Origin: Pseudomonadota bacterium
GTDB taxonomy: Bacteria > Myxococcota_A > Polyangia > Haliangiales > Haliangiaceae
Direction: 5' to 3'
Assembly: GCA_022360315.1 (NCBI GenBank)
Contig: JAKSDA010000406.1
Coordinates: forward strand, 1 to 33,396
DNA length: 33,396 bases
The first letter of the stretch is position 1. Each line of letters begins with the position of its first letter. Shown here in pieces: positions 23,345 through 33,262 of this stretch. Made by a program: the position numbers and the translations under genes. The notes beneath the pieces were generated by a model, which did no database searches, had not been told where the DNA came from, and worked only from the letters and a program-made list of their open reading frames with translations.

Positions 23345-24361
23345 TTATTTGCTTCGAACGGCTAGTTGATCGGCGGCGACCTCGTCGCGCAGAGCCAGGA
23401 TATCGTCCATCGAGGCATCGTCCAAAAGCTGACGGCGGAACCATGCCAGGGTCACGCGGCGGGCGATAGCCTGCACGAACGAACGATCTGCGCTGCCGCA
23501 CGGACTGCACGGCCAGCAACCGGAGCGGTCGGTCCAGTCGTTGTGATCGGTGTCGAACATCTCGACCTCGAGCGACGCATTGACCGAATGCTCGTAATAC
23601 TGCTGGAAGTTGTCGGCTTCGGGCGCGCAGGCCGGGGTGAAGAATCCGCCCCGCTTGTTGAGCGTTTCGCCGAGAACGGCCACAGCAGCCGCCATATCCG
23701 GCATCAGCTCGGGAGTCACCGAGCTCCAGTCGGGCGAATTCCGGCCGGTGAACGGACCGTTGGCGTCGACCGGATCCCAGCCCACCACCGCGCCGATGCG
23801 CGAGTCGGCCGCGGCTGCCAGCATGCTCACCTTGCCGCCCATCGAATGTCCGGCGACCCCGATGCTGTCCGCATCGATAGAATCGGCGAGGCCGCTGTCA
23901 GAGCTGAGCGCCCAGTCGATCATCGCGCTGACGTCCGCAGCCGGCTTTTTGTGGTTGGCAGGCGGGAAGAGTCCGCTGTTGCCGATGATGCTCTGCGAGA
24001 TCACGATGAAGCCCCAGCTGCCCAGGTGGTCGCAGTAGCTTCGGTACTGCGTCCGCGGCATGGTCGCACCGGGTGAGGTCACAATCAGCGGGAATCTGCC
24101 CTCAGCGATCTGTGTGCCGTCTTCGGATGCGGGAGCACAGATTGTTGTCTGGACGGTGCGGTTGCTCGCGCTGCCCGGAATCGATACTGGATCCATGATG
24201 TAGAGCTGATACGGCCCCGGATCTTCGAGGGCGGTATCGGCAGCTGTGCTGCGCTCGACATCGCTCGATTCATCACCACTCATCTCGCATCCGGCCAGAG
24301 ACAGCGCAGAGCTGCCGAGCACGAGCACGAACGCGAGACCGATAGAACTGAGTTTTTTCAT
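23345..24361 (-). CDS. Alpha/beta hydrolase lipoprotein
   Basis: A 338-residue secreted hydrolase. The N-terminus has a signal peptide ending in the lipobox LAGC (Cys25), then a Ser/Asp-rich linker. The alpha/beta-hydrolase core shows FPLIVTSPGA, the nucleophile elbow GHSMGG (Ser173), an acid candidate in GWDPVDANG and a histidine candidate in FDTDHNDWTD. It resembles the dienelactone-hydrolase/chlorophyllase/PAF-acetylhydrolase-like group that also includes cutinase-like polyester hydrolases. The substrate is unknown. Extra cysteines (SGCWPCSPCG) near the end suggest disulfide or metal binding. ATG 24361 has AAGGAG about 8 nt upstream. An AT-rich leader lies ahead of it. Confidence 0.88.
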   Translation of the reverse strand: MKKLSSIGLAFVLVLGSSALSLAGCEMSGDESSDVERSTAADTALEDPGPYQLYIMDPVSIPGSASNRTVQTTICAPASEDGTQIAEGRFPLIVTSPGATMPRTQYRSYCDHLGSWGFIVISQSIIGNSGLFPPANHKKPAADVSAMIDWALSSDSGLADSIDADSIGVAGHSMGGKVSMLAAAADSRIGAVVGWDPVDANGPFTGRNSPDWSSVTPELMPDMAAAVAVLGETLNKRGGFFTPACAPEADNFQQYYEHSVNASLEVEMFDTDHNDWTDRSGCWPCSPCGSADRSFVQAIARRVTLAWFRRQLLDDASMDDILALRDEVAADQLAVRSK

Positions 24362-24562
24362 TGTAGTCTCTCCTTGTAATCAATCCATGAGTAAAATGTA
24401 ATCTAACTAATCGGTTTTGCTGTCATTGGGAGTCTTCGAACACCGACAAGCAGCCCGGTATCCGCCGCTCTACAGGGCGGGTGGCTTGCAGGCCGGTGAT
24501 TCGATGAATCGGTAAATCAATAGATCAGTAAGTTGTAAGCTAATGATTTATTAGAAAATAAG

Positions 24563-24796
24563 CTAACTAAGGAGTTTGTAAAGTCGAATCGAAATACGTT
24601 GGTCGGTGTCGGGCGCCGACCGCCCGGCGCCGACCAGCAAGCGTCGTGGTGCATCGGGACAGCAGTCGCCGAAAATCGAGCACCGGTAGTCGCAGTAGCA
24701 ACCTCGGCGCCCGATTACCACGCGATCTCCGACTCGCGGCGAGACGGGGATCACCGAATAACCGCGCCGGACACGGTTGCCCGCGCGGCTGAGCAT
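24563..24796 (-). CDS. Possible small Cys-rich protein with a somatomedin-B-like motif
   Basis: A 77-residue frame from ATG 24796, with AGGAAAC just upstream as a weak ribosome-binding site. Residues about 33-48 read CYCDYRCSIFGDCCPD, which closely follows the CxCDxxCxxxGDCCxD spacing of somatomedin-B-like domains found in some secreted proteins. The N-terminal half (VRRGYSVIPVSPRV) is not a clear signal peptide, and the region before the motif is too short for the full eight-cysteine domain. It may be a remnant of a secreted gene or a real small protein. It precedes the hydrolase gene on the same strand by about 200 bp. Confidence 0.3.
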   Translation of the reverse strand: MLSRAGNRVRRGYSVIPVSPRVGDRVVIGRRGCYCDYRCSIFGDCCPDAPRRLLVGAGRSAPDTDQRISIRLYKLLS

Positions 24797-26246
24797 GTTT
24801 CCTGACGTTATCTAGTATAAATAAATTTTTTGAGCTGGAAACTGATCCCAATTACCAGTAATTCCGACTGCATTTATAGCTATTGATTTCGACTGTACTC
24901 AATAAGTTTACTATTGCACTTTGATAAAGTTGAGCTAACCAGATTCAGTAAACAAGCGATTATCACCTCTCGTTCTACGAGAGCGTCGGGCGAACTCGAT
25001 CGGCTGAATTGATGCAGCCCCAATCGGCTTGGCATACACGGTCACTTTGCACCAGGCCGAATCCCTCGGTGAGGATCGAGCCGGAGCCCGGAAGTGGCAC
25101 AGATCGTCCCCCAACGAGCCCGCCACAGCACCGACCACCGAATCTGTCGCCGGTCAGTTCACCGGAATGTATTCAGTTACTTTGGTCCCAAAATATCAAA
25201 TCAGGCACGGTTGTAGGTGGCTATCCCTAATTTGCTGGTGTCTACATACCTCTGGCCGGCAGAGATTGCAACCCTAATTTGTCCTTTGGTACACCTTTTT
25301 GTTTGCACGCATTTGAATTAAAGCAAAAAACGCATTGCCAGAGAGACGCCTGATATCCAGATTTGAGAGGGATTTGCGAGACTGCTTGATCTTCGCCATT
25401 TGGTCTCGCCACGGTTGCCATTCCGCACGCCAGAGGCGAGCCACGACACCGAAAAGCGTACCGTGATTCGCCAGGAATTCGGCGAACCACGGCGCCAGGA
25501 CAGCATGACCAGTCCCCGACAGTGGCAAACAACGGCTAGCGAGTAAATCGAACAATCAGTTCTGTACCTACACCTACCTATCGAAAGTTGCAAGAGTCAA
25601 TGTCTACAATCGGAAGCCAGGTATCTTCACGACAACGGTTCATACTCGCCCCGGAAGTCCGGATGCTGTTGGTTCGACCAATAATAATTGCCTAATAATA
25701 CTTATTAATATTGAAAACCGTTGCAGTTCTGGGCGAGATTGGCAAGCTGCCGGCGCCAGTGTTCGACGTTGAGACGACCGTGTTCTTAAAGTGAACAATT
25801 GGTTATATTAATTACTTATTTTATTGATATTTTTTGCTTGATTTGTTGATCCGCTCCCTTGACAGCCTGCTCGGAGCCGGGACGGGGCGTGACTGATGTG
25901 GTCCATCACTCGTTCATGCGGCCCTTGTGAAAACCGGGTAAGTGGTCGCGAGCCGAGGTATCAACACGGCGTCTGTACCGCATTGCCGATGTAGTTATTG
26001 GCGCGCGGCTTTCGGGAGAATGTTCGATCGAGACGTTTGCCGGGGTAATTCAGCCGATCGCCTGTGGCATTGCGGTCGAATGGTCGGCCATGGCGATCAA
26101 AGGCAGCTATACTAGTTCGGACCGGGCGCTGCGTTTACCGGCGTCGATTGTGCGAGCCGGGGCGTCCCGATGACGTGTTAGATCTGGCTTGTTGATCGCG
26201 GTAGAGCAATTTGTACGCAGGGAGAACTGAACCACAGGAGGCCGAC
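24797..26246. other. Gene-poor, partly AT-rich region
   Basis: About 1.45 kb without a convincing gene. 24810-24960 and 25680-25860 are strongly AT-rich (ATTAATATTG, TTATTTTATTGATATT). At 25274-25555 on the minus strand several overlapping frames exist, one giving EFLANHGTLFGVVARLWRAEW, but it starts at a TTG and no family is recognised. At about 25980-26173 on the plus strand an open stretch reads IADVVIGARLSG and IQPIACGIAVEWS, faintly like the C-terminal part of an IS4-type transposase. The final part carries the ribosome-binding site AGGAGG for the histidine kinase. Confidence 0.35.
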
Positions 26247-28952
26247 ATGGAGCATTTCGAGGAATCCCGCTCCAGCCGAAACGGCTCGATGTTGGCAAAG
26301 CTCGTCGACACGTGGATACCGCGCGCCGCGTTCGAGGCCGGGCCGGACGAGGTGCGGCGAGTTCGTATCCTCATGATCTGCTCGCTCGTGATCTCGGTTC
26401 TGGTACTGTTTTTTTTCGAGCGCGTGTACCGCTCCCAGGGCCAGATGACCCCCACTGCTTGGGTGTTTATCGCGGGCTTGCTGGTCATGCCGACCAACCT
26501 CGTCCTCCAGCGTGCCCTGGGCCCCAGTCGCTTGCCCGATATACTGTTTGTCCTCGAGCTGATCGTTCTCCTGGCAGCGATATCCTACTACAATGGTGGC
26601 GTGAGTGCGGCGATGTGGTGGAACGCGGCGATTCCCCTCCTGGCATCGTTCCTGGTCGGGTCTCGTTTTGGCTTGTTATGCGCGGCATTGATCATGTCTG
26701 AAATCGCGCTGTTTGCTGCCTGTGTCGCTGCGGGGTATCCGTTCCCGCATCCGCCGTCACAGCACCAGGGCGATTCGTTCTCCGCTTTTGGTGCGGCCAG
26801 CCTGGTCGGTTTTGTGTCGTTTACCGGCTGGTTGTACGAGCGCGAGCGCAAGCGGTTTAATGCGCGCATCGAGCAGGCGATTGGCGAGTTGCGAGCAACC
26901 AACGCAGAACTGGTCGATGCGCGCGATGCAGCCGAGGCCGCCAGTCTGGCGAAAAGCGAATTTCTGGCCACAATGAGCCACGAGATCCGCACTCCAATGA
27001 ACGGCATCATGGGCATGAGTGGCCTCCTGCTCGACACCGATCTCACCGACGAGCAGCGCGAATACACCGACTCGGTGCGCGCGTCGGGTAAGGCGCTTCT
27101 GGCCATTATCAACGAGATTCTGGATTACTCCAAGGTCGAGGCCGGCAGACTCGAAGTCGAGGAGATCGACTTCGACCTGCACCAGGCGGTCGAGGAGATC
27201 GCCGAGCTCTTTGCCGCCAACGCCCACCAAAAGGGCCTGGAGATGATCTGCTCCATCGACAGAGCGGTGCCCAGTGCAGTATGCGGCGACGTCGGCCGGG
27301 TGCGACAGATCTTGAGCAATCTGGTCGGCAACGCGATCAAGTTTACCAGCTCGGGTGAGGTGATGATTCGCGCCGAACTAGCCGGGCAGGCAGACGTCCC
27401 GGCAAAGAATGCGAGATGGAGTTCATACGGTGCAGAGCCGGGCGAGGGCCGGGTCACGGTGAGCATCTCGGTGATCGATACTGGCATCGGTATCGCGATC
27501 GAGGCCCAGGACAGGCTGTTTGACGCGTTTTCGCAGGCCGACAACTCGACCACGCGCCGTTACGGTGGCACCGGCCTCGGGTTGGCCATCGCCAAGCGCC
27601 TGTGCCAGTTGCTCGGCGGTGAGATCGGGATAAAATCGGCGCCCCGCCAGGGCAGCGAGTTTTGGTTTACCATTCCATTCGCCGTAAAGGACAAAAATCC
27701 GTCCAAATTATCAAACGGATTCAAGTCATTTGCCGGTCTGCGAGTGCTGGTGGCCGATGACAATGAGAATCAGCGCGAGGCGGTAAGGCGTCAGCTGCAG
27801 GGTCTGGGCATATCCAGCGATACCGTGGCCAGTGGCCCCGAAGCGCTGCGCCGGCTGCACCATGGCCATGCGGCAGGGCTGCCCTATGGAGTGGTGCTTC
27901 TCGACTGGCAGATGCCGGCGATGAGCGGCATGCAGGTTGCCGAGAGCATGACGGCCGACGCGGCGCTGCGGTCGATCCAGCGCATCATTCTCACCCCGCT
28001 GGGTCAGGTGCCCAGAGAGGAAGAACTCGACGCCGCCGGTGTCCATGCCTACCTCACCAAGCCGATCAGGCGGGAGCGTCTGGCCGAAATGCTGCACGCA
28101 CTGTGCGCCTCGCCAGTACCGCGGGTGGAGATGGCGCGCGAGTTATCGCAGCGGATTGCCCTGCCCGGCGCCGAGCGTTCGCAGCGCGTGTTGATCGCCG
28201 AGGACAATCCGATCAACCAGGCCGTCGCGCTCCGATTACTGCAGCGACTTGGCTATCGAGCCGATGCCGTGGCCGATGGTCAGGAGGCCATTCAGGCCCT
28301 CGAACGGGTGCCTTACGACATTGTTCTCATGGACTGCCACATGCCCATCATGGATGGTTATGCCGCGACCAGGGCAATTCGCTGCTCGACCGGCGAGCGC
28401 AAAGGCGTGCCCATTGTGGCAATGACTGCGGATGCCATGGCCGGCGCGCGTGAAAAAGCCCATACAGCCGGGATGGACGACTATATCGCCAAGCCCATCG
28501 ACTTTGAGGAGCTCGAGGCGGTGTTGGCCAGGTGGTGCCCACAGGGGTCCTGCCGAGACCGGCGGGATGAGGCTCCGAGCGACACTCGCCCGGAGCGGAC
28601 CAATGCCATCGATGTCAGCGCACTCGAAGAGCTGCGCGCACTCGAAGGGGACGAGCTGGTCTCGTCGATCGTAAACCTGTTCACCAGCGATGCTCGCGCC
28701 AAGCTGGGCGGGCTGCGGGTAGCGCTTGCCGAGTCGGATGCAAACGCGTTGAGCCTCGCTGCTCACGCGCTGAAAAACAGCTGTCTGGTGGTCGGTGCCC
28801 GCGCCATGGCTGGCACCTGCGCAGATCTCGAGCAATGTGCCGACCGTTCCGATCTGAACAGTGCCCAGGACCTCGTCGCCACGCTCGACGATGAGACCGA
28901 GCGCGTCATCGATGCGCTGGTCCGGTTCGCTCACCAGGGCGCCAGCGCCTGA
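26247..28952 (+). CDS. Hybrid sensor histidine kinase with two receiver domains and HPt
   Basis: About 901 residues from ATG 26247, well supported by AGGAGG 6 nt upstream; the frame is open from 26211. Five or more hydrophobic segments (about residues 45-210, e.g. IRILMICSLVISVLVLFFF-like) form a membrane sensor with small loops. Then HisKA with H245 in SHEIRTPMNG, and HATPase_c with NLVGNAIKFT, DTGIGI and GGTGLGLAI. Two receiver domains follow: the first with VLVADDNE and LLDWQMP, the second with VLIAEDNP, LMDCHMP and AKP. An HPt domain with H in AHALKNSCLV ends the protein. It is a BarA-type phosphorelay kinase. In REC1 the usual T/S after beta 4 is in a diverged ILTPLG, so that domain may be partly degenerate. 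No cognate regulator is adjacent. It converges on the potassium channel gene with only 25 bp between. Confidence 0.93.
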   Translation: MEHFEESRSSRNGSMLAKLVDTWIPRAAFEAGPDEVRRVRILMICSLVISVLVLFFFERVYRSQGQMTPTAWVFIAGLLVMPTNLVLQRALGPSRLPDILFVLELIVLLAAISYYNGGVSAAMWWNAAIPLLASFLVGSRFGLLCAALIMSEIALFAACVAAGYPFPHPPSQHQGDSFSAFGAASLVGFVSFTGWLYERERKRFNARIEQAIGELRATNAELVDARDAAEAASLAKSEFLATMSHEIRTPMNGIMGMSGLLLDTDLTDEQREYTDSVRASGKALLAIINEILDYSKVEAGRLEVEEIDFDLHQAVEEIAELFAANAHQKGLEMICSIDRAVPSAVCGDVGRVRQILSNLVGNAIKFTSSGEVMIRAELAGQADVPAKNARWSSYGAEPGEGRVTVSISVIDTGIGIAIEAQDRLFDAFSQADNSTTRRYGGTGLGLAIAKRLCQLLGGEIGIKSAPRQGSEFWFTIPFAVKDKNPSKLSNGFKSFAGLRVLVADDNENQREAVRRQLQGLGISSDTVASGPEALRRLHHGHAAGLPYGVVLLDWQMPAMSGMQVAESMTADAALRSIQRIILTPLGQVPREEELDAAGVHAYLTKPIRRERLAEMLHALCASPVPRVEMARELSQRIALPGAERSQRVLIAEDNPINQAVALRLLQRLGYRADAVADGQEAIQALERVPYDIVLMDCHMPIMDGYAATRAIRCSTGERKGVPIVAMTADAMAGAREKAHTAGMDDYIAKPIDFEELEAVLARWCPQGSCRDRRDEAPSDTRPERTNAIDVSALEELRALEGDELVSSIVNLFTSDARAKLGGLRVALAESDANALSLAAHALKNSCLVVGARAMAGTCADLEQCADRSDLNSAQDLVATLDDETERVIDALVRFAHQGASA

Positions 28953-28977
28953 GCCGGCGTTACCGACCACCGACTGA

Positions 28978-30012
28978 CTACTTCGCCATCTCGCGCAAGG
29001 TGGCGACGTCGCGATTGGTGCCCAGGACGACCAGGGTCATATTGGGTTCGATGACCAGATCCGACCTCGGATTGTAAGTGTAGTCTGATTGCCCGGCCGG
29101 CCTGGCCGCCAGGACCGATACTCTCACCCGATTGCGAATATCGAGCTCGCGCATGGACTGGCCGATCATGATTGACGAGGGCAAGATCGTGACTTCCTCG
29201 ATGCGGGTGATCTCATCTTTGTGCAGCATGGAGTCGAGAAACGCGACGACTGTGGGCCGGATTATCTCCGAAGCCAGGCGCAGCCCGCCGATGAGGTTGG
29301 GCGAGACCACGGCGTCGGCACCGGCCTTCTTGAGCTTGTCGATCACACTGACCTCGATACCGCGCGCCACGATGCGAAACTGGTCTCGCTCGGGGTGATT
29401 TTGCCGGGCCGATACCACGAGATAAAGATTGTCTTTGTCGCTGGCCAGAGCGGCGACCAAACCGCGCGCTCGCTCAACGCCTGCCTTGGACAAAACGGCA
29501 TCGTCCGTCGCGTCACCACAGACGTAGAGAAACAAATCGTCGTCCAGCTCGGCGGCCAGAGTCTCCAGCCGCTCTCGGCTGCTGTCGATGGCGACGATGG
29601 GCGTTCGAGTTGCCATAAGTTCATTGACCACATGGAGCCCGGTAGAGCCGATACCGCAGACAATGATGTGATCCCGGATCTTGGATAGTCGTTTTCGCAT
29701 GCGGGTGCTCACGAATGCCCGCCGTAGATCACCCTCGATGATGAACGCGGTGAGCGTGGAGGCGAAGTATACGAACGTACCCATGCCGAGCGTGATGAGT
29801 AAGACGGTAAACGGCCGGACGTGATCGACCTGGCTGAAACCGTCGAGTACCTCGCCAAAACCGACTGTGGTCAGCGTGATGACGGTCATGTACATGCAAT
29901 CGTCCCACCCCCAGCGCCCGCCTCCGAGCACCCAGTAGCCGACTGTACCCAGGACCACGACCGAGATGAGAGAGAGAAAGCCGGCAACGAGCCGCCTGTC
30001 CAGCTGATGCAT
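28978..30012 (-). CDS. Potassium channel with RCK (TrkA-N/TrkA-C) domains
   Basis: A 344-residue, two-transmembrane potassium channel. TM1 is LVAGFLSLISVVVLGTVGY (about 8-26), followed by the pore helix and selectivity filter TTVGFGE (48-54), then TM2 (PFTVLLITLGMGTFVYFAST). The cytoplasmic TrkA-N domain begins at HIIVCGIGSTG (GxGxxG nucleotide-binding turn) and includes VAIDSSRE and the acidic CGDATDD; the TrkA-C part runs from about 255 to the end. Such channels conduct K+ across the inner membrane under control by nucleotide or cation binding to the RCK domain. The ATG is at 30012; the ribosome-binding site is weak. It diverges from the dehydrogenase gene, with only 64 bp between start codons. 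Confidence 0.93.
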   Translation of the reverse strand: MHQLDRRLVAGFLSLISVVVLGTVGYWVLGGGRWGWDDCMYMTVITLTTVGFGEVLDGFSQVDHVRPFTVLLITLGMGTFVYFASTLTAFIIEGDLRRAFVSTRMRKRLSKIRDHIIVCGIGSTGLHVVNELMATRTPIVAIDSSRERLETLAAELDDDLFLYVCGDATDDAVLSKAGVERARGLVAALASDKDNLYLVVSARQNHPERDQFRIVARGIEVSVIDKLKKAGADAVVSPNLIGGLRLASEIIRPTVVAFLDSMLHKDEITRIEEVTILPSSIMIGQSMRELDIRNRVRVSVLAARPAGQSDYTYNPRSDLVIEPNMTLVVLGTNRDVATLREMAK

Positions 30013-30076
30013 ATGTCTATCTTATCAGAATCATTAAACTTGAAGCATGAGCCCTCGACCTTGTACACTGCCCGCC

Positions 30077-31630
30077 ATGGAACGGCTGAAGAGTTATGTT
30101 CAGAACTCGTGGGTCGACGGCAAGGGGGAGGCGAGACCCCTTTACAATCCGGCAACCGAGGAGGTGGTAGCGGAGAGTTCGACCGAGGGCATCGACTTTG
30201 CGGGTGCGCTCGACTATGCGCGCAGCACCGGCGGTCCCCTGTTGCGCGCCATGAGTTTTGCCCAGCGTGGCGAAATGCTGCGCGCCATGGCCAAGATCAT
30301 CCACAGCGGCCGCGACGAGCTCATCGCCCTGGCCATCGCCAACGGGGGCAACACCCGCGGTGATGCCAAGTTCGATATCGACGGCGCCAGCGCCACTCTG
30401 GCCGCCTACGCCGAGCTCGGCCGAGAAATCGGCGATATCAAGGTGCTCAAGGATGGCGACAGTATTCAGGTCGGGCGCACCGCGCGTTATCAGGGTCAGC
30501 ACATCACAGTTCCGCGCCGCGGCGTGGCCGTGCACATCAATGCGTTCAACTTTCCGGCCTGGGGATTGGCCGAGAAAGCCGCCGCGGCGCTACTGGCCGG
30601 CATGCCGGTGATCAGCAAGCCAGCCACTGCCACGGCAGTGGTGGCCCATCACATGATGCGGCTTTTCGTCGACCAGGGAATCTTGCCCGACGGGGCCCTT
30701 TCGTTCATTGCCGGTGGAGCTGGCGACCTGCTCTCTCACCTCGATGGCCAGGATGTCCTGGCTTTTACTGGCTCGGGAGATACTGCCCAAACCCTGCGTT
30801 CGCTCGACAGTGTGATCGCCCGTTCGGTGCATATCAATGTCGAGGCCGACAGCCTCAATGCCGCGGTGCTCGGTCCCGATGTCGAACCCGGTTCGGAAAC
30901 CGAAGGGCTTTTTCTGCGCGACGTGGTCCTCGACATGACCCAGAAAGCCGGACAGAAGTGCACCGCGATTCGCCGGGTATTCGTGCCCGAGAGCCGCATG
31001 TCCGCCGTCGTAGATGCTCTGCGCGACCGGCTCGATGGCATCTTGGTGGGCAATCCAGCCGATAAGAGCGTGGCCATGGGGCCGGTCGCCACGTCGTCGC
31101 AACTGCGCGATGTGCGCCAGGGCATCGCGATGCTGTCCGGCGAGACCGAGGGGATCTTCGGTGGCTCAGGTGAGATCGAACCGGTTGGCGTGGCCGCGGG
31201 CAAGGGCTATTTTGTCGGACCGGTGTTGCGCCTCTGTCCCGATCCAGCTGCTGCCAGGGTGGTCAACGATCGCGAGGTATTCGGCCCTGTAGCCACACTG
31301 GCCCCGTATTCGGGCGATCCCGAAGATGCCGCATCACTGGTTCGCAAAGGCCAGGGCGGCCTGGTCGCGTCGGTGTATTCGGACGATCGCCACTATCTCG
31401 GCGCAATCGTCCCCGCGATTGCTGCTCATCACGGCCGGTTGTATCTGGGCAGCGCCAAGATGGCCGCTCAATCGATGGGACCCGGCACGGTCCTGGCAAC
31501 CCTGGTTCACGGCGGTCCGGGCCGAGCGGGCGGAGGCGAAGAACTCGGCGGCCGGCGCGGTATGGCTCTGTATCAACAGCGCACGGCGGTTCAGGGCGAT
31601 AAGAGCCTGCTCAAAGCGCTCTTTGACTGA
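30077..31630 (+). CDS. PaaZ/BoxD-like aldehyde dehydrogenase
   Basis: A 517-residue member of the aldehyde dehydrogenase superfamily. The catalytic residues are E256 in INVEADSLN and C295 in KAGQKCTAIRR. NAFNFPAW and FTGSGDT also fit. These features match the ALDH part of PaaZ and the related BoxD (3,4-dehydroadipyl-CoA semialdehyde dehydrogenase), which oxidise a CoA-linked semialdehyde in phenylacetate or benzoate degradation. PaaZ carries a second, MaoC-like hydratase domain; it is absent here, which favours a BoxD-type or single-domain enzyme. The start at ATG 30077 (MERLKSYV) fits the family; ATG 30047 would add ten residues. It stands alone with no other paa or box gene in the window, so the substrate is inferred. 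Confidence 0.9.
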   Translation: MERLKSYVQNSWVDGKGEARPLYNPATEEVVAESSTEGIDFAGALDYARSTGGPLLRAMSFAQRGEMLRAMAKIIHSGRDELIALAIANGGNTRGDAKFDIDGASATLAAYAELGREIGDIKVLKDGDSIQVGRTARYQGQHITVPRRGVAVHINAFNFPAWGLAEKAAAALLAGMPVISKPATATAVVAHHMMRLFVDQGILPDGALSFIAGGAGDLLSHLDGQDVLAFTGSGDTAQTLRSLDSVIARSVHINVEADSLNAAVLGPDVEPGSETEGLFLRDVVLDMTQKAGQKCTAIRRVFVPESRMSAVVDALRDRLDGILVGNPADKSVAMGPVATSSQLRDVRQGIAMLSGETEGIFGGSGEIEPVGVAAGKGYFVGPVLRLCPDPAAARVVNDREVFGPVATLAPYSGDPEDAASLVRKGQGGLVASVYSDDRHYLGAIVPAIAAHHGRLYLGSAKMAAQSMGPGTVLATLVHGGPGRAGGGEELGGRRGMALYQQRTAVQGDKSLLKALFD

Positions 31631-32557
31631 TTCTGATCGATCGAATAACTCCCCGCCGGGCCACTCTCCATGGCTGCGCCTGGCATTCCTGGCCGGGATG
31701 TCAGATCGATTGATCGAATAGCCGGCCGCCCTGCCACCGCGCCAAAATGCAATTATTGTATCCTGTCTGGCGTTTTGTACGATCGCGTTATTATCCGTGA
31801 CGATAGCGAGTTGCCCCGATGATATGGATTCATCAGTGCAGTGCTCGAGCGCGAAGAAAACCAGGCTACGGCACCCACATCGCTATCAACAGCTTCGATC
31901 CCACATCCAACGACGTTACACAGGCGATCCGAAACTGCAGCTTTGACCGCAAGTACCGATACATAATATGCAGACCTTCAGCAGTGTGCGTGCATCTCGC
32001 ATGACACTCAAAATGACGTTGGCGCTGTCGATCAGGGGAATTCCGCCACCGAAAATCGGTTATCATTCAATAGCGGCCCTGGTACTGCGCCGGCCGGCGG
32101 CTCGAAGGTGCAATTGCCCTCGAGTCGTCACGTCGCTCCGTCTACGTCGAAATGATACGGCGCGGCCTGTCGAGCCTGCCAGATGTGATCAAGCACTCAT
32201 GCGAGGCCGCTGACCGCCATACCCCAATTACGAAATGCATAGCGAAGAAACCAACGTCATGGAAACAATCCCGGAAGTCGCGATCGCATCCGATTGTGTT
32301 TTTACAGGACCCACATTGCCTACCCACCGTCGACCTGCGACCAGTGACCCCATCTGTAGCTGCTGTGAGCGGGACGATCCCGATCACACACACCGCGACC
32401 AAGATACAGTTGAATTGCAAAATTATTCTTCAGTATCTCGCGAAGACCAGCCGATGTAGGGATGGGACTTGAAAATATGTTAGCCAGGCAAACTATGTAT
32501 AAAAAAACAATGGCCATGGGCACGTGATTTGCGGTCGCCAATTTGTCGCGGTTCGCT
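31631..32557. other. Gene-poor intergenic region
   Basis: About 930 bp without a convincing gene. On the minus strand from TTG 32420 a 92-residue frame begins with a signal-peptide-like stretch (CILVAVCVIGIVPLTAA) and contains several cysteines; it ends at 32142 and has no good ribosome-binding site, so it is only a possibility. The plus-strand frames here show no family pattern. No repeats were noticed. Confidence 0.4.
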
Positions 32558-33262
32558 ATGTTAATGGCGATGGATGCAGAAACCGGGACTCATACGCGGC
32601 TCGCTTCCAGTGGAATCATCGACTCTCTGAGCACGCTGGTCGGGTTGCCGCTGGCGATTGTAGTCAGCTTGTTGCCGGCGCGATGGCGCCGCCCCTGGCG
32701 GGGGCTCCCTCTCGCGGTGGGCACGCTGATATCGTCTGTTCTGCAGATTGCCTTGATCTTGTGGTGGGGCGCGGTCGAGTATGGAGAATACGCGCGCGCT
32801 GCTGCGGGCAATTATTCTGTACCCTTCGGAGCCGCTTATTTTGTCGGCTTTGTGCTCGCCACACCGTATGGTTTGCTGGCGATCTACGGATTGCTCGAGG
32901 GCTTGGTCCGTTTTGCATCGGCGGTGGTTGTGGGCGAGCCTCTGGCCACCCTGCCGTTGTGGATTATCGGCAGCGTACTGGCCGCTCTCGGCGCACTGCT
33001 GAGCGGGCGCGATCCCTCGCTGTGTCGCGATATCGCCGTGATCAGGCCCGATGGCCACATGTTGGATATCCGGACCTGTCGGCGCCGAGACTGGGACTCG
33101 TGCACTACCATCGAGTACCGCGGGGTGTTTTTTCGCCTGGTCGAAGAGCGAGAGCTCGCCGATGCGAGCCGGCCCCATTTCTATCGCTTCGAGCGAGTCC
33201 ATCAGGGCGATTTGATTCGGCGCATAGAACCGTATAGCCCCGACGAATTGCTAGAAGATTAA
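32558..33262 (+). CDS. Multi-pass membrane protein of unknown function
   Basis: A protein of about 234 residues from ATG 32558 (a TTG at 32543 is an alternative; neither has a clear ribosome-binding site). Four or more hydrophobic segments span residues about 20-150 (STLVGLPLAIVVSLLP, LAVGTLISSVLQIALILWW, AAYFVGFVLATPYGLLAIYG, LPLWIIGSVLAALGALL). The C-terminal 75 residues form a soluble domain rich in charged residues (HMLDIRTCRRRDWDSC, GVFFRLVEERELADA). No family is recognised. The stop codon TAA at 33260-33262 consists of the TA target site and the first base of the second MITE, so the C-terminus may have been altered by the insertion. Confidence 0.7.
   Translation: MLMAMDAETGTHTRLASSGIIDSLSTLVGLPLAIVVSLLPARWRRPWRGLPLAVGTLISSVLQIALILWWGAVEYGEYARAAAGNYSVPFGAAYFVGFVLATPYGLLAIYGLLEGLVRFASAVVVGEPLATLPLWIIGSVLAALGALLSGRDPSLCRDIAVIRPDGHMLDIRTCRRRDWDSCTTIEYRGVFFRLVEERELADASRPHFYRFERVHQGDLIRRIEPYSPDELLED

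Noticed and set aside
25274..25555. Minus-strand frame of about 93 codons starting at a TTG
   Set aside because: No family, no ribosome-binding site, and several overlapping frames of equal length.
25980..26173. Plus-strand open stretch faintly like an IS4-type transposase C-terminus
   Set aside because: Only a vague pattern around IQPIACGIAVEWS; no catalytic DDE residue could be placed.
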